Positions 7,092 to 14,752 of a DNA stretch of 20,293 nucleotides are shown one piece after another (the stretch's first letter is position 1; the number at the start of each line of letters is the position of its first letter). The stretch covers positions 1 to 20,293 of the forward strand of contig DHWG01000129.1 in NCBI GenBank assembly GCA_002413075.1, written 5' to 3'. The notes below the pieces were generated by a model. It worked only from the letters and a program-made list of their open reading frames with translations, made no database searches and was not told where the DNA came from. Both the position numbers and the translations under genes were made by a program. Origin of the DNA: Desulfosporosinus sp. UBA5188. GTDB taxonomy: Bacteria; Bacillota; Desulfitobacteriia; Desulfitobacteriales; Desulfitobacteriaceae.

Positions 7092-8711
7092 ATGATAAAT
7101 CAAAAAGATTTACTTCCAAAAGACATGGGACGCTCTGATGAGCAATTGATTAAACTCGAAGTTGATCAGCTCATGCCTTTGTTGGCACCCTATGATAAAC
7201 CTGGAATGGAACCCGCGATGACTGATCCTAAACCTGCTTGGAAAGAAAAATTCTGTACTTCGTTAGATGGTTACGTGGGTATTGATACCTTAATTCGACC
7301 GAAGTCTAAAGAGGAAGAAGATGAATTTGTTCGGAAGTTCCTCAGTGGCTTAGAAAAAATCTTTTCTGATGCTAATAATGGTGTGCTGGAACCCCTTCTT
7401 TTGACCTTTGAATATTGCGCTAAGTGCAATACGTGTTCAGACGCCTGTCATATCTACACCGCGACTGGGAACAATGAGTTGTACCGACCTATCTACCGTT
7501 CTGAGGTTCTCAGAAAAATTATGAAGAAGTACTTTACTAAGAGCGGAAAACTATTAGGTAATTTTGTCGGCGCAGATATCGATGTGAACTGGGAAACGAT
7601 TGCTCGCTTGGGCGAACTAGCCTATCGCTGTAATCTATGCCGACGTTGTGCACAGACTTGTCCCTTGGGTCTGGATAATTCCCTTCTTACCAAAGAAATT
7701 CGTAAAATTTTCAGTCAAGAAATGGGAATTGCGCCGACGCCTCTGCATACAAAAGGTTCGATGCTCCAGATTAAGACGGGTTCTTCGACGGGATTAAGCA
7801 AACCTGCTTTTCTAGATACCCTTGAATTTCTAGAAGAAGATACCGAAGAAAGATTTGGCATAAAGTTTAAGTTCCCAGTCGACAAAAAAGGTGCAGACAT
7901 ACTCGTATTGCATAATGCGGGAGAATTTATTGCTTGGCCAGAAAACCCTGTAGCCTTTGCGTTACTCTTTGAGGAAGCGGGTTTAAATTGGACACTTAGT
8001 AGTGAAATCATGGGGTATGATAGTGTTAACTACGGGCTGTGGTATGACGATTTTCAGGCTAAAAAAATTGCTTTGATGCAAATGAAAGTAGCTAAAGATT
8101 TTGGAGTGAACCGACTTGTGGTCGCTGAGTGTGGGCATGCCCATAAGGCTTCGATGGTCGTGGGTGATCGCATGGCGTATGGCGATGCTAAGATTCCTGT
8201 GGAGAGTTGTCTGCCGCTTCTGTGGGACATGGTCAAGAACAAACGATTAAAGCTTGATCCTAGTAAAAATAACTTCCCTGTGACGCTCCACGACCCTTGT
8301 AATGTCGTGAGACAATTGGGGATCGTAGAACCTCAACGAAATGTTTTGAAAGCTATCTGCCCTCAGTTTAGAGAAATGACACCTCATGGCGTAGACAACT
8401 ACTGCTGTGGTGGGGGAAGTGGTTTCGCAATTATGAATTCCCAGAACTTCCCGCAGTTCAGAGATTCAGTGGCTTCTCGAGTGAAATTCAATCAGATTCT
8501 TGGTGCTTTCAAGGATACCATTGAAGACCCATCCATTCCTAAATACGTCTGTGCGCCATGTTCCAACTGCAAAGGAGCAATGCGATCTATTTTCGAACAC
8601 TATGATGCAACCGAAAAATTCAACCTCCAGTACGGTGGATTAGTGGAACTTATGGTGAATGCTCTTGTAAGTATGAAGAAGCCTTACTTGGAGTTTTTAG
8701 ATAAAGAATAG
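7092..8711 (+). CDS. dsrK: DsrK, HdrD-like iron-sulfur subunit of DsrMK
   Basis: The cytoplasmic catalytic partner of DsrM, related to HdrD of heterodisulfide reductase and proposed to reduce the DsrC trisulfide. Two [4Fe-4S] motifs are visible: C109-x2-C112-x2-C115-x3-C119 and C180-x2-C183-x2-C186-x3-C190. The C-terminal half carries the CCG-type cysteines for a special [4Fe-4S] site: C403 in HDPCN, C438/C439 in YCCGGGSG, and C487, C490, C493 in CAPCSNC. An additional conserved-looking cysteine, C347, sits in AECGHAHK. The length is 539 residues. The start is ATG 7092 behind AAGGAGA. It is co-directional with dsrM (57-base gap). No dsrJ, dsrO or dsrP is found, matching the minimal DsrMK of Gram-positive sulfate reducers. 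Confidence 0.93.
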   Translation: MINQKDLLPKDMGRSDEQLIKLEVDQLMPLLAPYDKPGMEPAMTDPKPAWKEKFCTSLDGYVGIDTLIRPKSKEEEDEFVRKFLSGLEKIFSDANNGVLEPLLLTFEYCAKCNTCSDACHIYTATGNNELYRPIYRSEVLRKIMKKYFTKSGKLLGNFVGADIDVNWETIARLGELAYRCNLCRRCAQTCPLGLDNSLLTKEIRKIFSQEMGIAPTPLHTKGSMLQIKTGSSTGLSKPAFLDTLEFLEEDTEERFGIKFKFPVDKKGADILVLHNAGEFIAWPENPVAFALLFEEAGLNWTLSSEIMGYDSVNYGLWYDDFQAKKIALMQMKVAKDFGVNRLVVAECGHAHKASMVVGDRMAYGDAKIPVESCLPLLWDMVKNKRLKLDPSKNNFPVTLHDPCNVVRQLGIVEPQRNVLKAICPQFREMTPHGVDNYCCGGGSGFAIMNSQNFPQFRDSVASRVKFNQILGAFKDTIEDPSIPKYVCAPCSNCKGAMRSIFEHYDATEKFNLQYGGLVELMVNALVSMKKPYLEFLDKE

Positions 8712-8775
8712 ACAGATGGGCGAATTGGGTATGACGATTTGATGTAACTCTATATAGTGCCATCAGGATTATGTA

Positions 8776-8804
8776 TTGTACGAATTGTGCGCAAAATGTT
8801 AAAT
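8776..8804 (+). promoter_or_regulatory. Candidate promoter for the ferredoxin-dsrABD operon
   Basis: TTGTAC (8776-8781), a 17-base spacer and TTAAAT (8799-8804) lie in the 225-base gap after dsrK. The match is moderate. No terminator is visible after dsrK, so read-through from dsrMK is also possible. Confidence 0.35.
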
Positions 8805-8812
8805 TAAGAACG

Positions 8813-8855
8813 TGATATGAGTAGTATAAATTTTCACAACATACAATTCATATCA
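8813..8855. repeat. 8-bp inverted repeat upstream of the dsr ferredoxin
   Basis: TGATATGA (8813-8820) and TCATATCA (8848-8855) are perfect inverted copies 27 bases apart, just after the candidate promoter. They could be an operator or a leader stem. The spaced arms are AT-rich, so chance is possible. Confidence 0.3.
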
Positions 8856-8936
8856 AAATTTTCTACTAAATATTTTCAGCTTTGAATACCCCTATTGTTT
8901 TATTTTTCTCTTGAGTAGTTCAAGGAGGTGTAATTT

Positions 8937-9125
8937 GTGTTTATAGTGACGATTGATGAAGATCAGTGTTCAGGATGCGATTCATGTGCTGAAGGGTGCC
9001 CAGCGCATCTACTTGCCTTTAGTGAGGACAAGGCTCATGTGGTGGGTGACGAATCAGAGTGCATGGGCTGCGAAAGCTGCACGTCGGTTTGTCCGACTGG
9101 TGCCATCAGTATTGCGGAAATGTAA
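8937..9125 (+). CDS. 2x[4Fe-4S] ferredoxin of the dsr operon
   Basis: A 62-residue bacterial-type ferredoxin with two clusters. The first motif is C11-x2-C14-x2-C17-x3-C21-P, the second C42-x2-C45-x2-C48-x3-C52-P, spaced as in clostridial ferredoxins except for a longer linker. The protein ends ten residues after the last ligand. The start is GTG 8937, eight bases after a perfect AGGAGG (8923-8928). dsrA begins 34 bases downstream on the same strand, so it is almost surely co-transcribed and made at levels matching DsrAB. The likely role is electron delivery to, or exchange with, the sulfite reductase; that is inferred from position, while the cluster motifs are seen directly. Confidence 0.93.
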   Translation: MFIVTIDEDQCSGCDSCAEGCPAHLLAFSEDKAHVVGDESECMGCESCTSVCPTGAISIAEM

Positions 9126-9159
9126 GTAAATCATAAAACTTGAAGACGGAGGGTGTGCC

Positions 9160-10383
9160 ATGACTGAAAAGAAAACACCTTTACTAGACGAACTAGAAAA
9201 AGGTAAATGGCCTAGTTTTGTTACTGAAATGAAACGAGCTGCAGTAAAAAGTGAAGCTGCTTCTGAGTTACTTGATGTGTTGGAAAGATCTTATGCAGAG
9301 CGCAGAGGACATTGGAAACACGGTGGGATTGTTGGAGTTAGAGGATATGGCGGCGGCGTCATTGGTCGTTATGTTGATGAACCTAAGACTTATCCACATA
9401 TCGCTGAGTTCCATACCATTCGTATTAATCAACCTTCAGGCTTTTTCTACAACACGAAAACACTTCGCACTATTTGTGATCTTTGGGAAAAACACGGAAG
9501 TGGTTTGACGAACATGCACGGATCCACAGGAGACATTGTTCTTCTAGGATGCACAACTGAGCATATTCAACCCATCTTTGACGATTATAGTGAGGCAGGT
9601 TTTGACTTAGGTGGATCAGGCTCTTGCTTGAGAACAACGAACTGTTGCGTAGGACCTGGACGTTGTGAACATGCATGTTACGATACACTTGAAGCTTGTT
9701 ACAATATCACCAATGAATTTATGGATGAGCTTCATCGTCCAATGTGGCCTTACAAGAGCAAGATTAAGTTCTCTGGTTGCGCAAATGACTGTACAGGTGC
9801 AATTGCCCGTGCTGACATCTCTGTTATCGGAACCTGGCGCGACTCGATCAGAATAGATCAAGACGCTGTCAAAGAATATGCTGCTGAAAAATTCCCGATC
9901 CAAAGTCAAGTTTGCGACAAATGCCCAACCAAATGTCTCACCTACAACAAAGAGACCCAAGAACTCTCAGTAGTTGCTGAAGATTGCACACGTTGTCTGC
10001 ATTGCATCAATATGATGCCTAAAGCAATTCAACCTGGCGAAGATAAAGGCGCTACCATTTTGATCGGCGGAAAATCAACCATCGTTCAATCTGCGTTCAT
10101 GTCCTCGGTCGTTGTACCTTTCATAAAAATGGATCCGGAAAATGATTTCGCAGAGTTCAAGGATCTTGTGGGTCGCGTTTGGGAGTGGTGGGATGAAAAC
10201 GGTAAAACACGTGAGCGTATTGGTGAAACGATATTCCGTTTAGGAATGGGGAAATTCTTGCGTGAAGCAGAAATTCCAGCCGTACCTCAGCAAGTTTTCC
10301 GTCCGCGTGCTAACCCATATGTGTTCTGGGCTCAAGATGAGCTTGACAGGTCTGGAACCGCACTTGATGGATCAAAACTCTAA
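9160..10383 (+). CDS. dsrA: Dissimilatory sulfite reductase, alpha subunit
   Basis: The alpha chain of the cytoplasmic alpha2beta2 enzyme that reduces sulfite by up to six electrons with a sirohaem-[4Fe-4S] centre. The sirohaem cluster ligands are complete: C163-x5-C169, then C207-x3-C211 38 residues on, the same spacing as in characterised DsrA. Basic residues for sirohaem carboxylates and sulfite occur in the conserved N-terminal half (GVRGYGGGVIGRY, 59-71; CLRTT, 156-160). An inserted ferredoxin domain at about 250-290 has C252, C255, C259, C276, C279 and C282. The length is 407 residues. The start is ATG 9160, six bases after GGAGGG (9148-9153). It lies between the ferredoxin and dsrB (35-base gap). 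No frame disruption is seen. Confidence 0.97.
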   Translation: MTEKKTPLLDELEKGKWPSFVTEMKRAAVKSEAASELLDVLERSYAERRGHWKHGGIVGVRGYGGGVIGRYVDEPKTYPHIAEFHTIRINQPSGFFYNTKTLRTICDLWEKHGSGLTNMHGSTGDIVLLGCTTEHIQPIFDDYSEAGFDLGGSGSCLRTTNCCVGPGRCEHACYDTLEACYNITNEFMDELHRPMWPYKSKIKFSGCANDCTGAIARADISVIGTWRDSIRIDQDAVKEYAAEKFPIQSQVCDKCPTKCLTYNKETQELSVVAEDCTRCLHCINMMPKAIQPGEDKGATILIGGKSTIVQSAFMSSVVVPFIKMDPENDFAEFKDLVGRVWEWWDENGKTRERIGETIFRLGMGKFLREAEIPAVPQQVFRPRANPYVFWAQDELDRSGTALDGSKL

Positions 10384-10418
10384 TGTTATAATAAGGAACG
10401 TATGAGAGGTGGATAACC

Positions 10419-11477
10419 ATGGCAGCAAAATTAGACCAAGGACCTCCAAATTATAAAGAGATGCTTCCTCAAGTTATATTGGACAACTACGGCAAGTGGA
10501 AATACCACGAGATTCCTAGTCCAGGCGTACTCAAGCACGTCGGCGAAAGTGGTGTACTTTATAGTGTGCGCGTTGCTTCTCCCCGATTGGTAAGTATTGA
10601 TTTTGTTCGTGATTTATGCAAAATTGCTGACGATTACTGTGACGGATTCCTCCGCTTTACAACCCGTAATAATGTAGAGTTTCTAGTTGGTGACGAGGCT
10701 AAACTTCAACCATTGCTTGATACTTTAGCCGCTCAAAACTATTGCGTTGGAGGAACAGGGCAGTCAATTAGTAATATCATTCACACTCAAGGATGGGTGC
10801 ACTGTCACACACCAGCAACGGATGCCTCAGGCGTCGTTAAAGCTGTAATGGATGACTTATATGAGTATTTTGACTCTATGAAACTCCCAGCTAAATTAAA
10901 AATGGGCTTGGCGTGCTGCTTAAACATGTGTGGATCAACTCACTGCAGCGACATCGGGATTGTCGGTGTTCACCGGACTCCTCCTCGCATCGATCATGAT
11001 AAACTACGTAAAGGGACTGAAATCCCTACATTGGTAGCAAGTTGCCCAACAGGCGCTATTCGTCCCGATCCTAAGAATAAGAGTGTTATCGTTAATGAAG
11101 CTAAATGTATGTATTGCGGTAACTGCTATACGATGTCTCCTGCAATGGAGATCTTCGATCCTAAGAACGACGGCATAGCAATTCTTATTGGCGGTAAAGT
11201 CTCGAATGCCCGTTCAGCACCTACTTTTTCCCGTATGGTCATCCCATTCCTGCCAAACAATCCTCCTCGTTGGCCTGAAGTGACAGAAGCAATCCGTGCT
11301 ATCATAGAACTCTGGATTGCCAATGCTCGTAAAGGTGAACGAATCGGTGAATGGGTTGAACGCATTGGCTGGGAGAGATTCTTTAGCTTGAGCGGCCTAC
11401 CTTTCTCGGATATGTTGATCGATGATTACATCTTTGCCCGAGAAACCTTCCGAACTGGTACCGCATTTAAGTTCTAA
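10419..11477 (+). CDS. dsrB: Dissimilatory sulfite reductase, beta subunit
   Basis: The beta chain of DsrAB. Its cofactor cysteines are all present: C129 in HCHTPATDASG, then C166, C167 and C171 in ACCLNMCGSTHC. The 37-residue gap between C129 and C166 equals that of structurally characterised DsrB, so it should hold the catalytically active sirohaem. The ferredoxin domain has C209 and then C230-x2-C233-x2-C236. The length is 352 residues. The start is ATG 10419 behind GAGAGGTGG. dsrD follows after 35 bases. DsrA and DsrB share the C-terminal IGGK and GERIGE elements, reflecting their old duplication. Confidence 0.97.
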   Translation: MAAKLDQGPPNYKEMLPQVILDNYGKWKYHEIPSPGVLKHVGESGVLYSVRVASPRLVSIDFVRDLCKIADDYCDGFLRFTTRNNVEFLVGDEAKLQPLLDTLAAQNYCVGGTGQSISNIIHTQGWVHCHTPATDASGVVKAVMDDLYEYFDSMKLPAKLKMGLACCLNMCGSTHCSDIGIVGVHRTPPRIDHDKLRKGTEIPTLVASCPTGAIRPDPKNKSVIVNEAKCMYCGNCYTMSPAMEIFDPKNDGIAILIGGKVSNARSAPTFSRMVIPFLPNNPPRWPEVTEAIRAIIELWIANARKGERIGEWVERIGWERFFSLSGLPFSDMLIDDYIFARETFRTGTAFKF

Positions 11478-11512
11478 ATTTTTCAATTTAAATTAGAAAG
11501 CTGGTATCTCAA

Positions 11513-11734
11513 ATGCAAAAAGGACCTGCAAGCCCCGAAATTAAAGCTAAAGTACTTGAATACCTTGCGAAAGTGCAAAAAGCTAAGAGTAGAGACGTCG
11601 CAGTTGCCATTGGCGAGAAAAAGGGCGATGTGGATAACGCGGTTAAAGAGCTTACTGCAGAGGATCTTGTTGAATACCTCTACATTACAACCACTTTTAT
11701 CTGTTTAAAAGGTAAAGTTCAAACCCCCAATTAA
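11513..11734 (+). CDS. dsrD: DsrD, small winged-helix protein activating DsrAB
   Basis: A 73-residue basic protein directly after dsrB. Three predicted helices (9-22, 25-33, 37-48) followed by a beta hairpin (DLVEYLYITTTFICLKGK) give the winged-helix layout known for DsrD, although overall identity to the Desulfovibrio protein looks low. DsrD has been reported to act on DsrAB as an allosteric activator rather than as a DNA-binding protein. The start is ATG 11513; the upstream AGAAAG is a poor ribosome site, which may mean translation coupled to dsrB or lower output. A terminator-like hairpin begins 30 bases after its stop, so it should end the ferredoxin-dsrABD operon. Confidence 0.88.
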   Translation: MQKGPASPEIKAKVLEYLAKVQKAKSRDVAVAIGEKKGDVDNAVKELTAEDLVEYLYITTTFICLKGKVQTPN

Positions 11735-11764
11735 TCAATATGAACATTTCCTAATAAACACTAG

Positions 11765-11853
11765 ATCGACCATCTTTAATGCCTTTCCTTGTTTCTGCTG
11801 ATTCTATCAATCTAGCGTTATAGGGAATAGACAGTAGGTGGTCGATTTTTTTG
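11765..11853 (+). terminator. Terminator-like stem with long loop after dsrD
   Basis: ATCGACCATCT (11765-11775) pairs with AGGTGGTCGAT (11836-11846) over 11 bp with one G-U, and a run of seven T follows immediately. The loop is 60 bases, long for a simple terminator, and has some internal pairing (ATTCTAT against ATAGGGAAT). Confidence 0.7.
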
Positions 11854-11881
11854 TGTACAAACTGTGTAGAATGCGTATACT
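11851..11881 (+). promoter_or_regulatory. Candidate promoter for dsrN
   Basis: TATACT (11876-11881) lies directly after the dsrD terminator, with TTGTGT (11851-11856) 19 bases upstream as a weak -35. It would allow dsrN to be expressed separately from dsrABD. Confidence 0.4.
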
Positions 11882-11935
11882 ATCAAGTAACATTTAGTTC
11901 ACTCCCGACTCAATAACTCCAAGAGAGGTGTGGTT

Positions 11936-13405
11936 ATGATCTTACCATTGACAGCTATGAATGAACCCAGCATTACGAAGGTGCCTCGCTTAGTCATTGG
12001 TGCACCTCAGGGGCGGAGCGGGAAAACAACGTTTACCTTGGGATTACTCAGAGCGTTTGCTAGGCAGGGGATGGCAGTTCAACCGTTTAAGAAAGGTCCA
12101 GACTATATTGACGCGAGTTGGCATACGGCCGCAGCCGGGTGTACCTGCCGTAATCTGGATTCTTTTTTTATGGGGAAACAGGAGATATGCAGGTCACTAT
12201 CTCAGCAATCTTTGGGAAAAATTTTATCGATTATTGAAGGTGCGATGGGATTATATGATGGTCTTGACTTGCAAGGAAGTAGTTCTACGGCCGAAATTGC
12301 TAAAGTGACTCGTACGCCTGTACTTTTAGTCGTTGATGCAACCCGTATGACCCGAAGTATTGCGGCTATGGTGATGGGCTATCAACATTTTGATCCTGAA
12401 GTTCATATTGTAGGCGTTGTGCTCAATAAAGTGGCACGAGCTCGTCATGAAAAAATGGCCAGAGAAGCCATTGAAGCGTTTTGCAATATACCCGTTGTAG
12501 GGGCCATTCCCAAAGACGTTAATTTAACCATTCCTGATCGGCATCTTGGGTTGGTCACCAGTGGAGAGATGCACGAAACTGACAAATTACTAGAGTATTT
12601 TGCAGATGTCATTTGTGACCATGTAGATTTGAACAAAGTTCTCACTTTGGCGCAAAGTGCACCAGATCTCCCACAATATGAGGAATCTCAAGGGCTTAAA
12701 TTTTCCAAGTACGCTATAAAAAGTATAGGTCTAACACCTAAAATAGGTGTTATTAAGGACGCGTCTTTTAGTTTTTATTATCCTGAAAATATTGAAGCCT
12801 TAGAAGAATTGGGGGCTGATGTGGTCACTATTAACGCACTTGTAGATAGCCAGCTCCCTGCTGACCTAGACGGGCTATATATTGGTGGGGGTTTTCCCGA
12901 GATCTTTGCTGCTGAACTTGAAGAAAATATAACCTTACGTGGAGAAATTAAACGGGCTGGAGAAAAGGGTCTTCCGATCTACGCGGAGTGTGGAGGGCTG
13001 ATGTATCTGGGGCGCTCAATTATAACTCCATCTCAGAACTTTGAGATGGTTGGATTACTGCCACTCGATACTCAGATGGAAAGCAAGCCTCAAGGACATG
13101 GTTATACGATTATGGAAGCCAAAACCGACCAAACTTGGTTTACTGGTGATACGGAAATAAAGGGTCATGAATTTCATAATTCCCGAATTATTAACTTGGC
13201 TCCATATGTGAAGTTCGGCTTAAAAGTCAAGCGAGGGCATGGAATCGATGGTGAAAATGACGGAATTTGTTATAAAAACGTATTTGCCACCTATAATCAT
13301 ATTCATGCTTTAGGATGTCCCGAATGGGCGGAACGCATGGTGAGGTTGGCGACGCGTTACAAGCAGGCCAAGTGTGCGCAAATTGAGAAGGTTGCAGGAC
13401 AATAA
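11936..13405 (+). CDS. dsrN: DsrN, sirohaem amide synthase (CobB/CbiA family)
   Basis: An ATP- and glutamine-dependent amidase of the cobyrinate a,c-diamide synthase family. In dsr loci this member (DsrN) amidates sirohaem to sirohaem amide, the cofactor of DsrAB. The N-terminal ATPase domain has the P-loop GAPQGRSGKTT at 22-32 and KKGPDYIDASWH at 52-63. The C-terminal class I-like glutaminase has GGGFPEIFAAEL at 317-328, nucleophile C352 in YAECGGLMYLG, and H455/H457 in TYNHIHALG. The product is 489 residues from ATG 11936, preceded by AGAGAGGT. A GTG at 11930 is in frame but overlaps the ribosome site. No other cobalamin gene is near, so position supports DsrN over CbiA. The substrate itself is inferred. 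Confidence 0.9.
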   Translation: MILPLTAMNEPSITKVPRLVIGAPQGRSGKTTFTLGLLRAFARQGMAVQPFKKGPDYIDASWHTAAAGCTCRNLDSFFMGKQEICRSLSQQSLGKILSIIEGAMGLYDGLDLQGSSSTAEIAKVTRTPVLLVVDATRMTRSIAAMVMGYQHFDPEVHIVGVVLNKVARARHEKMAREAIEAFCNIPVVGAIPKDVNLTIPDRHLGLVTSGEMHETDKLLEYFADVICDHVDLNKVLTLAQSAPDLPQYEESQGLKFSKYAIKSIGLTPKIGVIKDASFSFYYPENIEALEELGADVVTINALVDSQLPADLDGLYIGGGFPEIFAAELEENITLRGEIKRAGEKGLPIYAECGGLMYLGRSIITPSQNFEMVGLLPLDTQMESKPQGHGYTIMEAKTDQTWFTGDTEIKGHEFHNSRIINLAPYVKFGLKVKRGHGIDGENDGICYKNVFATYNHIHALGCPEWAERMVRLATRYKQAKCAQIEKVAGQ

Positions 13406-13433
13406 AAGGAGCGTTTCATTTGTTCCTTAACCT

Positions 13434-13453
13434 GGGCACGATGCATCGTGCCC
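13434..13453. terminator. Perfect 20-bp palindrome after dsrN, probable terminator
   Basis: GGGCACGATG (13434-13443) is followed directly by its reverse complement (13444-13453). As RNA it gives an 8-bp GC-rich stem with a UGCA loop, followed by CTATTTGTGTTG. It lies 28 bases after the dsrN stop. The T-tract is broken, so termination efficiency is uncertain. Confidence 0.6.
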
Positions 13454-13572
13454 CTATTTGTGTTGAATTGAAAATCTTTGAATTTGACCATCGAAAGAGA
13501 CCATGGTTACGCCACAGTTTTTCTTTTGTACTTAAAATAAAGAACGCTTGTCTGGCTAAATCCTTTCACTGA

Positions 13573-13653
13573 TGGTATTATAAAGATATATGGATGTCCA
13601 GAATAACCATCGGGTTAATAAGGTAGGGCTTGTAAAGCTCAATCCTCTGGACA
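13573..13653 (+). ncRNA. Candidate structured 5' leader RNA of the lysR gene
   Basis: The 357-base gap 13406-13762 has no gene. An extended -10 (TGGTATTAT, 13573-13581) predicts a start near 13588. Right after it come three nested stems: P1 TGTCCAGA (13595-13602) with TCTGGACA (13646-13653), P2 TAACC (13604-13608) with GGTTA (13613-13617), and P3 GGGCTT (13626-13631) with AAGCTC (13635-13640, one G-U). They form a three-way junction of 59 bases. A later hairpin, GTGAAAA/TTTTCAC, lies at 13670-13698. It does not match a riboswitch class I know. The structure is read by eye; regulation is inferred. Confidence 0.4.
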
Positions 13654-13762
13654 CAAAACATCTATTATTGTGAAAATGTTCATTAAAGTATTTTTCACGA
13701 GTAACTATGAGATGCTTTAACTTATAGATATAGTTGATCTAGGAAGGGAATGATATATCATT

Positions 13763-14704
13763 ATGGAACAACACCTTCTTGTGTTTAAAGATGTAGCAGA
13801 AACGAAAAATATTACGTTATCAGCTAAGAAACTACACATGAGTCAACCCAGCATCAGTTTGCAGATTCAAAATCTGGAAAACCAGTATGGTGCTCGTTTT
13901 TTTGATCGTACTAATAAAGGGGTAACGCTAACTAAAGAGGGGGAAATATTCTATACGCATGTTCAGAGTGTCTTGGACATTTTGGCGAGTGCCAAAGAGC
14001 AGATTAATGCTTTAGCAAAAGGTCAGAGAGGCCTAATATATCTGGGTGCGACGTTAACGATCGGAGAATATATTCTGCCAAATATTCTTGCTTTCCTGTA
14101 TAAGACACATCCTGATGTTGACTTCAAAGTAAAAATCGCGAATACCGAGTCAATTTCTCAAGATGTTCTAGAAAAGAAACTTCATATTGGCTTGATTGAA
14201 GGGCCAGCACCTCGACATAAGGATCTTAATGTGGAAAAGTTTTGGGAAGATGAGCTAGTCGTTGTGCTTCCATACTTTCACTCCTGGGCGTCGAGAAAAA
14301 GCATTACCTTAGCAGAACTACCCCATGAGCGTCTGGTGACACGAGAGGAAGGTTCAGGAACGCGTAAAGTGATGGAAATGGCGCTTAAAGAGCGTGGGCT
14401 TGACCCGGAACAATTGAATATTACCATGGAACTAGGAAGTACCCATGCTATTAAACAAGTGGTTTCTGCCGGACTCGGGATTACCATTATATCCGCCTTA
14501 ACAGTAAGTCGTGATAGCGACCAAAAAATATTTAGGACTTTAAAGATCCAAGATGCGCCAATATATCGGTCACTCAGTATTCTCACCAATGCCCAAACTA
14601 ACCAGACCAAAGACGAACGCCTCTTAATAAACCTACTTCACGATCACAGATTACTTTCTAATATTTTAAGTAAGGATTTTAGCGGATTAGAGCATCTAGA
14701 GTGA
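13763..14704 (+). CDS. LysR-family transcriptional regulator
   Basis: A 313-residue regulator. Residues 1-60 are the winged helix-turn-helix (FKDVAETKNITLSAKKLHMS, then QPSISLQIQNLENQYGARFF), a linker helix follows to about 85, and the periplasmic-binding-protein-like effector domain spans about 90-300 (GLIYLGATLTIGEYILPNIL; GSGTRKVMEMALKERG; GLGITIISAL). Several family members of this type control sulfur, nitrogen or carbon pathways; the effector here is unknown. The start is ATG 13763; AGGAAGGG (13741-13748) is 14 bases upstream, rather far, and an in-frame stop at 13751 rules out an earlier start. It lies between the dsr locus and a nitrilase-family gene (48-base gap), so it could govern either. 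Confidence 0.9.
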   Translation: MEQHLLVFKDVAETKNITLSAKKLHMSQPSISLQIQNLENQYGARFFDRTNKGVTLTKEGEIFYTHVQSVLDILASAKEQINALAKGQRGLIYLGATLTIGEYILPNILAFLYKTHPDVDFKVKIANTESISQDVLEKKLHIGLIEGPAPRHKDLNVEKFWEDELVVVLPYFHSWASRKSITLAELPHERLVTREEGSGTRKVMEMALKERGLDPEQLNITMELGSTHAIKQVVSAGLGITIISALTVSRDSDQKIFRTLKIQDAPIYRSLSILTNAQTNQTKDERLLINLLHDHRLLSNILSKDFSGLEHLE

Positions 14705-14752
14705 GTTGCTTTGTGACATCGACTTAGTGAATGGTAGGGAAGGACAAAAACG

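Noticed and set aside
8825..8830. TATAAA as the -10 box for the ferredoxin operon
   Set aside because: No acceptable -35 lies 16-19 bases upstream, and it falls inside the loop of the 8-bp inverted repeat.
11735..11935. Cobalamin riboswitch before the CobB/CbiA-family gene
   Set aside because: I see no B12-box-like segment and the gap is too short for the full element; the context points to sirohaem, not cobalamin.
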